In this document: one piece after another, positions 8,542-15,883 of the stretch
Layout of the letters: each line of letters starts with the position of its first letter
Numbering within the stretch: the first letter of the stretch is position 1
Source: Lutibacillus sp052034115
Lineage (GTDB): Bacteria; Actinomycetota; Actinomycetes; Actinomycetales; Dermatophilaceae
Reading direction: 5' to 3'
NCBI GenBank assembly: GCA_052034115.1
Contig: JBPOIZ010000033.1
Coordinates: forward strand, 1-64,000
Length of the DNA stretch: 64,000 bases
Notes under the pieces: generated by a model
The model's database searches: none
Seen by the model: the letters and a program-made list of their open reading frames with translations, nothing else
What the model was told of the DNA's origin: nothing
Program-made: the position numbers and the translations under genes

Positions 8542-9636
8542 TCAGCCCTCGGCTGCGAGCCGGCCCTCGAACAGGTCGCGAACCGCGGGCGTGCTCCGCA
8601 GGAGCGCCATCGCGTAGTCCGCGTGGCCCGGGGTGTATCCGTTGCCCACGAGCATCGTGACGTCGGCTGCCAGGCCCTCGGCACCCAGGGCGGCCGCCGC
8701 GAACGACGTCGCCATCGAGAAGAAGATGACCGTGCCACCCTGCGCGGTCGCCAGGATCGCCGGCTGCTCGCACCCGGGGACGTCGACACAGACGACGGTG
8801 ACGTCGGCGGGCCCGCCGGCTGCCTCGACGGCGTTGGACAGCCCGAGGGGCGAGCGCGCGTCGGCGATGACCACGGCATCGGCCAGTCCGGTCCCTTCGA
8901 GCAGGTCCGCTTCGCGCTGGAAGGGCACGACGCCGATCAGCCGCCCCGCACCCGATTGACGCGCAGCCGCCAGCGACAGCGATCCGGACTTGCCGGCAGC
9001 GCCGAGGACGGCAACGGTCGGCGCCACACCAGGGTGGCGCTCGAGGTGCCCCTGCACGACCCGGGACACCAGCGCCGGAGCCCCGCAGACATCCATGACC
9101 ATGAGGGACAGGCGCGGGTCGAGGTCGCCGGGAAGGACGGCCGCGATGCTCCGGCCGAAGAGGATCGCGGTGCCCTCGGCCGGCACCTGCTCGGACATCC
9201 CGTCCCACCGTGCCAGCTCGTCGGTGAGGAGCAGCGGGGTCAACGAGAGCGAGACCAGGGTCGCAACGTGGTCGCCCACCGACAGGCCAAGGGTCGAGTG
9301 CGGGCCGACCTCGGCGACGCGGCCAATGAGCATGCCGCCCGAGCCGGTCACCGGGTTCTGCATCTTGCCGCGCGTCGCGACGATGTCCAGGACCTCGGCC
9401 CGCACCGCCATACCGTCGATCGTGCCGTCGGCTCGGGTGTGCTTCGTCGCGAGCTGACGGTATGACGCGGCGTCGAGATTGAGGGTCTCGATGTCGATCC
9501 GCACCTCGTCCGGCCACAACGTCGGCGAGGGGTCGAGCCGCTGGGCGGCCTGCGGCAAGGTGATCTGCGCGCCACTCGGCTCCAGGACCCGGTGCAGACC
9601 GACCGGAGATGATGCCGTCGTTCGCTCGTCAGACAC
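8542..9636 (-). CDS. kdd: L-erythro-3,5-diaminohexanoate dehydrogenase
   Basis: A 364-residue NAD(P)-dependent oxidoreductase of the Kdd family, which oxidises 3,5-diaminohexanoate to 3-keto-5-aminohexanoate. The nucleotide-binding motif VLGAAGKSG lies in the middle, and the N-terminus has the Kdd-like GLHRVLEP start. The GTG at 9636 follows AAGGAGGA, a strong ribosome-binding site, so unlike kamD it is not leaderless. It is divergent from kamA and 116 bp before kamD. Confidence 0.9.
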   Translation of the reverse strand: MSDERTTASSPVGLHRVLEPSGAQITLPQAAQRLDPSPTLWPDEVRIDIETLNLDAASYRQLATKHTRADGTIDGMAVRAEVLDIVATRGKMQNPVTGSGGMLIGRVAEVGPHSTLGLSVGDHVATLVSLSLTPLLLTDELARWDGMSEQVPAEGTAILFGRSIAAVLPGDLDPRLSLMVMDVCGAPALVSRVVQGHLERHPGVAPTVAVLGAAGKSGSLSLAAARQSGAGRLIGVVPFQREADLLEGTGLADAVVIADARSPLGLSNAVEAAGGPADVTVVCVDVPGCEQPAILATAQGGTVIFFSMATSFAAAALGAEGLAADVTMLVGNGYTPGHADYAMALLRSTPAVRDLFEGRLAAEG

Positions 9637-9663
9637 AGATCCTCCTTGAGTTCGGCCAGGTCA

Positions 9664-9702
9664 GCGCAGTTTCTATCGTCTCAATGCTGCTCTGGCGCAG
9701 TT
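9664..9702. promoter_or_regulatory. Direct repeats in the kamA-kdd divergent promoter region
   Basis: GCGCAGTT occurs at 9664-9671 and again at 9695-9702, 31 bp apart, or three helical turns. The second copy lies between the expected -35 and the -10 of kamA. It is a candidate operator for joint control of kamA and kdd; the nearby Lrp/AsnC regulator is a possible but unproven binder. Confidence 0.35.
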
Positions 9703-9709
9703 CTTTCAG

Positions 9710-9722
9710 TATCATGCCATGC
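9710..9722 (+). promoter_or_regulatory. -10 box of a leaderless promoter for kamA
   Basis: TATCAT (9710-9715) is 7 nt before the ATG at 9723. The earlier in-frame ATG at 9714 overlaps this box, which argues for 9723 as the real start. Confidence 0.5.
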
Positions 9723-11171
9723 ATGACTGGACGTATCGAGCAGCCATACATCTACCGGCGCCGTCAGCTTGTCGAGCCGGACTGGACCCGCCTGCCCGGC
9801 TGGCGCGATGTCACCGAAGAGCAGTGGGCCGACGCGCAGTGGCAGCGCTCGCACTGCGTGAAGAACACCAGGCAACTGCGTGAGGTCATGGGTGATCTCC
9901 TCTCCGACGAGTTCTACGCAGACCTGGACAAGGACCAAGAGCTGCGCGCCACGATGTCCATTCTCGTGCCGCCGCAGATGCTCAACACCATGGTCCCGGC
10001 GACCGACGGGCCGACCCCGGCCGCCGGGGCCGACTTCACCGCCGCCTTCCGGGCCGACCCCGTGCGGCGCTACATGCTCCCGGTCTTCTCCGACCGGCGC
10101 ACCGACTGGCCGTCCCACCCCTTCGCCTCCCGTGACTCCCTGCACGAGCAGGACATGTGGGTCACCGAGGGGCTCACCCACCGCTACCCCACCAAGGTGC
10201 TGGCCGAGCTGCTGCCGACGTGCCCGCAGTACTGCGGGCACTGCACCCGGATGGACCTGGTCGGCAACTCCACCGCTCAGGTCACCAAGCTCAAGCTCGC
10301 CGGCAAGCCGATGGACAGGTATGCCGCCATGCTCGACTACCTGCGCGGGAACCCAGGGGTCCGCGACGTCGTCGTCTCCGGCGGCGACGTGGCGAACATG
10401 CCGTGGAAGAACCTTGAGGCATTCGTCGACCAGCTGCTCGATGTCGAGAACGTTCGCGACATCCGGTTGGCCACCAAGGCGCTCATGGGGCTTCCGCAGC
10501 ACTGGCTCTCCCCCGACGTCGTCGACGGCATCGGCCGGGTCGCGAGCAAGGCCCGGCAGCGAGGCGTCCACCTGGCCATGCACACCCACGTGAACAACGT
10601 CCAGTCGGTCACTCCGATGGTCGCCAAGGCGGCTGCCACACTCATGGACGCCGGGCTGTTCAACATCCGCAACCAGGGCGTCCTGATGCGCGGCGTCAAC
10701 GACACCGCAGAGGACCTGCTCGACCTCTGCTTCGCGCTGCAGGACGAGGCATCCATCACGCCCTACTACTTCTACATGTGCGACATGATCCCGTTCAGCG
10801 AGCACTGGCGGCTCTCGCTGCGTGAGGCGCAGAACCTGCAGCACTCGATCATGGGCTATCTGCCCGGCTTCGCGACGCCCCGCATCGTCTGCGACGTGCC
10901 GTTCGTCGGCAAGCGCTGGGTGCACCAGAACGACGCCTACGACACCGAGCTCGGGATCTCCTACTGGCGGAAGAACTACCGCACCTCGATCGAGGGTGAG
11001 GACGCCGACGCCCTGTCGCGGGAGTACGTCTACTACGACCCGATCAACACGCTCCCCGAGAGCGGACAACAGTGGTGGCGCAACAACGTCGACCTCGACG
11101 CGAGTCATGCAGCGTCGCTGGAGGCCGCGCTGGCCAGCCGATCCGCAGCTGCCCTGCACCTCGACGCCTGA
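9723..11171 (+). CDS. kamA: Lysine 2,3-aminomutase (radical SAM)
   Basis: A 482-residue radical-SAM, PLP-dependent enzyme converting L-lysine to L-beta-lysine. The cluster motif CPQYCGHC places the three Cys at residues 167, 171 and 174 (CxxxCxxC). It is followed by the barrel with SGGD, and near the C-terminus the protein has the family-typical arrangement. Beta-lysine or glutamate aminomutases are related, but the divergent kdd-kamD-kamE-kal genes make lysine the likely substrate. The next gene, a transporter, starts 35 bp downstream with its own promoter. Confidence 0.9.
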   Translation: MTGRIEQPYIYRRRQLVEPDWTRLPGWRDVTEEQWADAQWQRSHCVKNTRQLREVMGDLLSDEFYADLDKDQELRATMSILVPPQMLNTMVPATDGPTPAAGADFTAAFRADPVRRYMLPVFSDRRTDWPSHPFASRDSLHEQDMWVTEGLTHRYPTKVLAELLPTCPQYCGHCTRMDLVGNSTAQVTKLKLAGKPMDRYAAMLDYLRGNPGVRDVVVSGGDVANMPWKNLEAFVDQLLDVENVRDIRLATKALMGLPQHWLSPDVVDGIGRVASKARQRGVHLAMHTHVNNVQSVTPMVAKAAATLMDAGLFNIRNQGVLMRGVNDTAEDLLDLCFALQDEASITPYYFYMCDMIPFSEHWRLSLREAQNLQHSIMGYLPGFATPRIVCDVPFVGKRWVHQNDAYDTELGISYWRKNYRTSIEGEDADALSREYVYYDPINTLPESGQQWWRNNVDLDASHAASLEAALASRSAAALHLDA

Positions 11172-11194
11172 CCGCGCCGGCGCCGCCAGCGCCA

Positions 11195-11206
11195 TAGGGT
11201 GGGGCG
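11195..11206 (+). promoter_or_regulatory. -10 box of a leaderless promoter for the Bcr/CflA transporter
   Basis: TAGGGT (11195-11200) stands 6 nt before the GTG at 11207. Confidence 0.5.
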
Positions 11207-12415
11207 GTGAATCGCGTGCCCACGACCCCGTCGGCACCGCGCCACATCGTGGTGCTGCTCGCAGCCCTGTCGATGATCGGCCCGTTCACCATCGACACGA
11301 TCTTCCCCGGCTTTGCCCAGATGGGCGCCGAGCTCGGGGTGAGCGACGTCGCCCTCCAGCAGGTCATTTCGGTCTACATGCTCACCTTCGCAGGGGCGAG
11401 CCTGTTCCATGGCCCGCTCTCCGACGCGGTGGGTCGGCGCCCGGTGATCCTCGGGGGGATGGCGGCATACGGCGTTGCCTCGGCGGTGTGTGCGCTCGCA
11501 CCCAATCTGCCCACGCTTCTGATGGGGCGGGTCCTGCAAGGTCTGGTAGCCGGCGCCGCACTCGTCGTCTCGCGCACGGTGGCACGCGATCTGTTTCCGC
11601 CCGCTGCCGCGCAGCGGACCATGGCACAGATGTCGATGATCTTCGCTCTGGCACCGGCGATCGCCCCGGTTGTCGGCGGCTGGTTGCTCCACCACACCAG
11701 TTGGCGGGGGATCTTCTGGTTCCTCGTCCTGTATGCCGTGCTCGCCCTGGCCGCCGCGGCTGCCTTCCTGCCCGAGAGCCACCCGGAGCAGGCCCGCACG
11801 CCGCTGCGCGTGGGAGCCCTGCTGAGGGCGCTGCTGGACGCTCTCGCCGACCCGGGAGTGCGTCGCCTCGCCCTGGCCATCGCGTTGGGGTTCGGCGCGA
11901 TGTTCCTCTACATCTCCTCCGCGCCGGCCTTCGTCGGCCGGCTCCTTCGCCTCGGTCCACAGGACTACTGGGTGCTCTTCGCGCCCATGGTGGCGATGCT
12001 CGTGGGGGGCTCCTGGCTGTGCGGGCGACTCGCCGGACGAGTGCGGGCGCGGTGGCTGGTCGCCGGGGGGCTGGCACTGGCCCTGCTCGGTGGCGCGGTC
12101 GCTGCCCTCCTCACCGGGCCACTGGGCGCCACCACGCTCCCCGCGGTGCTCGTCGGTCCCATGCTCGCCAGCTTGGGAGTCGCCATCGTGGCGCCGGTGG
12201 GCACCATCGCCTTGCTGGACCTGCGGCCCGCCCATCGAGGCACGGTCTCGTCGGTGCAATCGGCGAGCGCCAACCTCAGCAATGCCCTCGTGGCCGGCAT
12301 CGTCTCGCCGCTGGTGTCAGCGTCGTTCCTCGGACTGGCCCTGGCCAGTCTTGCCTTCACAGCGCTCGCCACCGCGCTGTGGGCGCGGCATCGGCGGGTC
12401 ACGAGTTCCGGATGA
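11207..12415 (+). CDS. MFS drug/metabolite exporter, Bcr/CflA-like
   Basis: A 402-residue inner-membrane transporter with twelve predicted membrane segments. The MFS motif A appears as GPLSDAVGRRPV between helices 2 and 3, and the N-terminal half (MIGPFTIDTIFPGF) is close to the Bcr/CflA drug-resistance branch. Its place after kamA leaves open export of an amine or amino acid, but this is inference. The 3' end overlaps the convergent lrp-type gene by 17 bp, so no terminator separates them. Confidence 0.82.
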   Translation: MNRVPTTPSAPRHIVVLLAALSMIGPFTIDTIFPGFAQMGAELGVSDVALQQVISVYMLTFAGASLFHGPLSDAVGRRPVILGGMAAYGVASAVCALAPNLPTLLMGRVLQGLVAGAALVVSRTVARDLFPPAAAQRTMAQMSMIFALAPAIAPVVGGWLLHHTSWRGIFWFLVLYAVLALAAAAAFLPESHPEQARTPLRVGALLRALLDALADPGVRRLALAIALGFGAMFLYISSAPAFVGRLLRLGPQDYWVLFAPMVAMLVGGSWLCGRLAGRVRARWLVAGGLALALLGGAVAALLTGPLGATTLPAVLVGPMLASLGVAIVAPVGTIALLDLRPAHRGTVSSVQSASANLSNALVAGIVSPLVSASFLGLALASLAFTALATALWARHRRVTSSG

Positions 12416-12845
12416 TGGGGCGACCCTCCCACGGAGTCGACAGGACCACCGTGGTCCGGGTGGTCACCTGCGCCGCTGCGCGAATCCGGGCCAGGAGCTC
12501 CTCCAGGTCGGCCGGCGTGGACACGCGCACCTTGAGGACGTAACTCTCCTTGCCGGCCACCGAGTGGCAGGCCTCGATCTCGGGAACGTGTTCGAGGCGA
12601 TCCGGCACGTCGTCCGGCGCGGCCGGGTCGAGCGGGCTCACCGAGATCAGTGCCGTCAACGACAGGCCGAGGGCGTGGGGGTCGACGTCAGCTCGATAAC
12701 CCCTGATCACGCCCCGCTCCTCGAGGCGCCGGACCCGCTGATGCACCGCGGAGGTCGACAAACCTGTCGCCCGCCCGAGGTCGGTGAAACTCATCCGCCC
12801 GTCTTCGGCGAGCAGCCCCACGAGGCGGCGATCCAGTTCCTCCAC
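12399..12845 (-). CDS. Lrp/AsnC family transcriptional regulator
   Basis: A 149-residue regulator with an N-terminal winged helix-turn-helix (DLGRATGLSTSAVHQRVRRL) and a C-terminal RAM ligand-binding domain. Members sense amino acids, so control of the adjacent lysine genes is plausible but unshown. I choose the GTG at 12845 because it gives the standard ELDRRLVGLL start and has a TATTGT -10 box 7 nt upstream. A GTG at 12884 would give 161 residues. It converges on and overlaps the transporter gene. Confidence 0.88.
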   Translation of the reverse strand: MEELDRRLVGLLAEDGRMSFTDLGRATGLSTSAVHQRVRRLEERGVIRGYRADVDPHALGLSLTALISVSPLDPAAPDDVPDRLEHVPEIEACHSVAGKESYVLKVRVSTPADLEELLARIRAAAQVTTRTTVVLSTPWEGRPIIRNS

Positions 12846-12858
12846 AGGCCGAACAATA
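12846..12858 (-). promoter_or_regulatory. -10 box of a leaderless promoter for the Lrp-type gene
   Basis: TATTGT (12858-12853, minus strand) is 7 nt before the GTG at 12845 and supports that start. Confidence 0.45.
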
Positions 12859-12914
12859 GGCGAGACGGCCTTGTCGCTGTCCACCACAGGGCCATTCGGT
12901 GGGACGATGCCCCG

Positions 12915-13859
12915 GTGACCGACCGCCCCCGCCTCATGCTTCTCGACTCGGCCAGTCTCTACTTCCGGGCCTTCTATGGCGTCCCGGATCAACGCACCCA
13001 CCCCGGCGAACCACCCACCAACGCCATCCGGGGGTTCCTGGACATGATCGCCACGCTCGTGGAGCGGGAGCGGCCGACGCATCTGGTGGCCTGCTGGGAC
13101 GACGACTGGCGCCCCCAATGGCGGGTCGACGCCATCCCGACCTACAAGAGCCACCGAGTGGCCGCCACCGGCGACTCCGGCGCCATCGAGGAGTCGCCGG
13201 AAGACCTCACCCCACAAGTGCCCGTCATCGTCGAAGCCCTCGCCGGCTTCGGGATCGCCCGGTGGGGGGCGGCCCACTACGAGGCCGACGACGTCATCGG
13301 GACGCTCGCCACGCGGGCCCGGGGCAGGTTCGACGTCGACATCGTCACCGGAGACCGCGACTTGTTCCAACTCGTCGACGATGCCGCGGGGATCCGAGTG
13401 CTGTATACCGCGCGGGGCGGGGTGCGCGACGCCGACATCGTCGACGAGGCCTACCTCGCGCAGCGGTATGGCGTCAGCTCAGGCGATGGGTATGCCGATC
13501 TTGCCGTGCTTCGGGGCGACTCCTCGGACGGGCTGCCAGGTGTCCGCGGGATCGGCGAGAAGACGGCGGCGGGCCTGCTGGCCCGCTACGGGGACCTGGC
13601 TGGCCTCATCATGGCCGTCGACACGGGCGACCCGGCGATCAAGGGAGCCCAGCGAACTCGGCTCGAAGAGGGTCGGGCATATCTCGCAGCCGCCCCGGCC
13701 GTCGTGCGGGTCGCGCGGGACATCGCGCTGCCAGAGGGCATTCCACCCCGGCCTGTTGCGCTGGCCGACGCGCCGGCCGTGGCCGAGTTGGCTCGTCAGT
13801 TCCGGCTCACCGGCCCCGTGACCCGGCTCTGCTCGGCGCTCGGCATCGCCGTCCCCTAG
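12915..13859 (+). CDS. 5'-3' exonuclease (PIN/H3TH, FEN-like)
   Basis: A 314-residue stand-alone version of the polymerase I 5' nuclease domain. It has the N-terminal Asp-containing LMLLDSASLYFRAFYG strand, the acidic EADDVIGTLA and TGDRDLFQLV metal-binding motifs, and the helix-hairpin-helix region GLPGVRGIGEKTA. It would remove 5' flaps or RNA primers. Upstream frame extension to 12090 overlaps the transporter and is spurious. The GTG at 12915 gives the usual start. It diverges from the Lrp-type gene. Confidence 0.9.
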   Translation: MTDRPRLMLLDSASLYFRAFYGVPDQRTHPGEPPTNAIRGFLDMIATLVERERPTHLVACWDDDWRPQWRVDAIPTYKSHRVAATGDSGAIEESPEDLTPQVPVIVEALAGFGIARWGAAHYEADDVIGTLATRARGRFDVDIVTGDRDLFQLVDDAAGIRVLYTARGGVRDADIVDEAYLAQRYGVSSGDGYADLAVLRGDSSDGLPGVRGIGEKTAAGLLARYGDLAGLIMAVDTGDPAIKGAQRTRLEEGRAYLAAAPAVVRVARDIALPEGIPPRPVALADAPAVAELARQFRLTGPVTRLCSALGIAVP

Positions 13860-13896
13860 TCGGTCACCCCGCCGCAACGACTGCCGGGTGGGCCCG

Positions 13897-14643
13897 TTAG
13901 ATGTCCAGGAGCCACGGCTGGCCGGGTCGCTGCGGCGGACGAAGCCTGGCGTCGAAACGGTCGCTCGCCGCGGCCGCCACGTCGTGCACCGAGCGCAGCC
14001 GGCCCGGAGCCTCGCACAGATGTCGCGCGAGGAGTCCGCGCGCGTGTTTCGCATGATGGCTCGCGCCCGGGACGCGAATGTGCACCCAGCGGTCGGCCAG
14101 GCTCCGGGGCGCCGGCCAGGCCGACACATAGCTGGTGGACCGCGCGTCGACGATGACGCCAGCCCGGCTCGCCACCGGACTGAGGACCCCATCGAGGTGC
14201 TCGCGCCAGTAGCGATGCAGCGGGCCGATCCCCGGCAGGTCAACGCCCATGCCGAGCCGATAGGGAGCGACCGCATCGGTGAGGCGCAGTGCGCCATACA
14301 GGGCCGAGACGATGACGATGGTGCTGTTCGCGCGGCGCTTGGCCGGGCCGGTGAGTGAGCCGAGGGCGAGCGCGTCATAAAGGACCCCGGTGTAGAGCCG
14401 GGCGACCGGCACGGCGGGCGCGGCAGCAAGAACCAGATTGCGGGCGATCTCATCGAGCAGGTTCGGGCTCACCCCGAGCAGTCGCGGCGCCTCCCGTGCC
14501 GCGCTCACCTCAGCCAGCCTGGCGGCGACCTCCTGGCGCGCCTCGGCGAGGTCAGGGAAGGACAGCGAGCCGCCGTCGGTCGGGCGGCCCCGACCGCTAC
14601 CAGCCTTGCCCTCGGATGGCGGCAGAAGGATCAGCACCGACAC
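13897..14643 (-). CDS. yaaA: Peroxide stress protein YaaA (DUF328)
   Basis: A 248-residue YaaA family protein. It begins with the family's LILLPPSEGK and continues through LYTGVLYDAL and SALYGALRLTDAVAPYRL to a C-terminal region with HHAKHARG. E. coli YaaA lowers free iron during peroxide stress and binds DNA. The GTG at 14643 gives the correct length; the frame upstream to 14832 is low-complexity. The intergenic DNA just upstream contains a strong hairpin and may form a leader or separate transcript. Confidence 0.88.
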   Translation of the reverse strand: MSVLILLPPSEGKAGSGRGRPTDGGSLSFPDLAEARQEVAARLAEVSAAREAPRLLGVSPNLLDEIARNLVLAAAPAVPVARLYTGVLYDALALGSLTGPAKRRANSTIVIVSALYGALRLTDAVAPYRLGMGVDLPGIGPLHRYWREHLDGVLSPVASRAGVIVDARSTSYVSAWPAPRSLADRWVHIRVPGASHHAKHARGLLARHLCEAPGRLRSVHDVAAAASDRFDARLRPPQRPGQPWLLDI

Positions 14644-14720
14644 ATCCTGGCGGATCAGCGCCGGCCGCGGGAACCGCCGGACGTCCCGGCGAGGGCCGCC
14701 ATCGGTGGCCCGGACGCGGC

Positions 14721-14752
14721 TGAGGGCCGGCCCGTCGCCGGGCCGGCCCTCA
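14721..14752. terminator. Strong hairpin upstream of yaaA
   Basis: TGAGGGCCGGCCC pairs perfectly over 13 bp with its complement across a 6-nt loop. It sits in a divergent intergenic region where no annotated gene ends. It therefore terminates either an unannotated small minus-strand transcript or the yaaA leader (attenuation). Confidence 0.6.
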
Positions 14753-14825
14753 CCGCGTTCAGTGGAGCGGCAGTCCCCCGCCTCTGACCGTCTGGTCCGT
14801 GACCAGCTCGCTCTACCTCGCGAGG
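14721..14825 (-). ncRNA. Possible small structured RNA or yaaA leader
   Basis: On the minus strand this stretch can fold into successive hairpins: CTGGTC-ACG-GACCAG, then CGGTCAG with CTGCCG, then the 13-bp terminator-like stem. Upstream, TTGGGC and TATGAG are spaced like -35 and -10 boxes (about 14820-14850). A 9-codon frame ending in TAG and a short frame ending at TGA lie within it, but neither looks like a known protein. It does not fit a tRNA, SRP RNA or 6S RNA that I recognise. This is inference from structure only. Confidence 0.3.
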
Positions 14826-14874
14826 CCCTCATAGCGTGACACGACAGCAGCCCAAGCGGACGGCCGCAAAGCGC

Positions 14875-14880
14875 TAGTGT
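14875..14880 (+). promoter_or_regulatory. Possible -10 box for the tandem HTH genes
   Basis: TAGTGT lies about 105 nt before the preferred GTG start at 14987, or 25 nt before an alternative GTG at 14906. Confidence 0.3.
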
Positions 14881-14934
14881 TCACGGGAAGCGAGGGCACC
14901 GACAGGTGGCCGCCGCGCAAGGAACACAGCAGGC

Positions 14935-14967
14935 TGTGAATTACTGGTTGAGGTGCAAACGTTCACA
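14935..14967. repeat. TGTGAA/TTCACA inverted repeat in the HTH gene leader
   Basis: TGTGAA (14935-14940) and TTCACA (14962-14967) are inverted, and a third half-site TGTTCAC lies at 14878-14884 next to the -10 box. It is a candidate site for self-regulation by the HTH proteins encoded just downstream. Confidence 0.3.
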
Positions 14968-14986
14968 AGTCGGAGGTGTGTGCGGC

Positions 14987-15883
14987 GTGGACGACGACCC
15001 CGACGGCTTCGCGGCTCGCCTCAGACACGGCATCCGGGAGCAGGGTCAGTCGCTCGAATCCCTCCAGCGCCGGCTGGAACGCCGGGGACTGCGGGTGGCA
15101 CGCAGCACCTTGAGCTACTGGCAGCGGGGCGAACGCCGCCCCCAGTCGCCGACGTCCCTGGACATCGTGGCGGCCATCGAGTCGATCCTCGGTCTCGCGC
15201 CAGGACACCTCACGGATGCCCTGCCTACCCCACCGAGCGCAACGCGTCCTATCGCCGGGGCGGTCGCCATCGGCGGCACCCGGCTGCGGGCCTCGCTGCG
15301 GGCGGTCGGCTGTGACGACGTCATCCATGACTCGGCACCGATCGCGATCATCGACCGGCTGCATCTCGGCCCGCAGGGCGGGATCGACACGGTCGAATCC
15401 ATCATCACCATCAAGGCGCTGGACACCGTCGGGCGTGTGCCGGCCGTGTCCTGGAGCCAGCCGGGCGGTTCGCCGGAGCACCTGGAACACATCGCCTTGA
15501 GTGGATGCCGGGTCGGTCGGGTGACGCGTGATGTCGCGGCCAACCTCATCGTCAGTGAGCTGATTCTGGATCGTCAGCTGCAGCGGGGCGAGAGCCACGT
15601 CGTGCGCCTCGAGGTCCGCGACGCCAACGCACTGCCGTCCTGCGGGTGGTCCGTCCTCCTGCTCCGGGACGCCGTCCTGGTTGCCGTCGAGGCAACCTTC
15701 CATCCTCATTGCCTTCCGGTGGTCATCGAGGCGTACGAGCGGGTGTCCGAGCGCTCGCCGGACCGCGCCACCAAGCCGCTATCGCTGAGCCCCGAGGGAT
15801 GGGTCGCCAGTGTCCGGGACAACGCGCCTCGAGGTGTCTTCGGTCTGCGCTGGCATTTCGCTGGGGGGCCGACGCCGCCATGA
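14987..15883 (+). CDS. HTH-domain protein of unrecognised family, first paralog
   Basis: A 298-residue protein. Residues about 8-75 look like a helix-turn-helix of the XRE type (LESLQRRL, then RSTLSYWQRGERRP), followed by about 210 residues of beta-rich sequence that I do not recognise, with the markers GCRVGRV, RGESHVVRL and, near the end, APRGVFGLRW. No signal peptide or membrane segment. The GTG at 14987 is preferred because GGAGG stands 10 nt upstream and the start then aligns with the second paralog. A GTG at 14906 would add 27 residues. Its stop overlaps the next start (ATGA). Confidence 0.7.
   Translation: MDDDPDGFAARLRHGIREQGQSLESLQRRLERRGLRVARSTLSYWQRGERRPQSPTSLDIVAAIESILGLAPGHLTDALPTPPSATRPIAGAVAIGGTRLRASLRAVGCDDVIHDSAPIAIIDRLHLGPQGGIDTVESIITIKALDTVGRVPAVSWSQPGGSPEHLEHIALSGCRVGRVTRDVAANLIVSELILDRQLQRGESHVVRLEVRDANALPSCGWSVLLLRDAVLVAVEATFHPHCLPVVIEAYERVSERSPDRATKPLSLSPEGWVASVRDNAPRGVFGLRWHFAGGPTPP

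Noticed and set aside
5621..12415. Kce within the lysine locus
   Set aside because: No frame resembles the DUF849-type cleavage enzyme; the extra genes are a transporter and an Lrp-type regulator.
14753..14870. tRNA gene in the yaaA-HTH intergenic region
   Set aside because: No T-loop GTTCRA, no acceptor stem and no anticodon arm of the right geometry.
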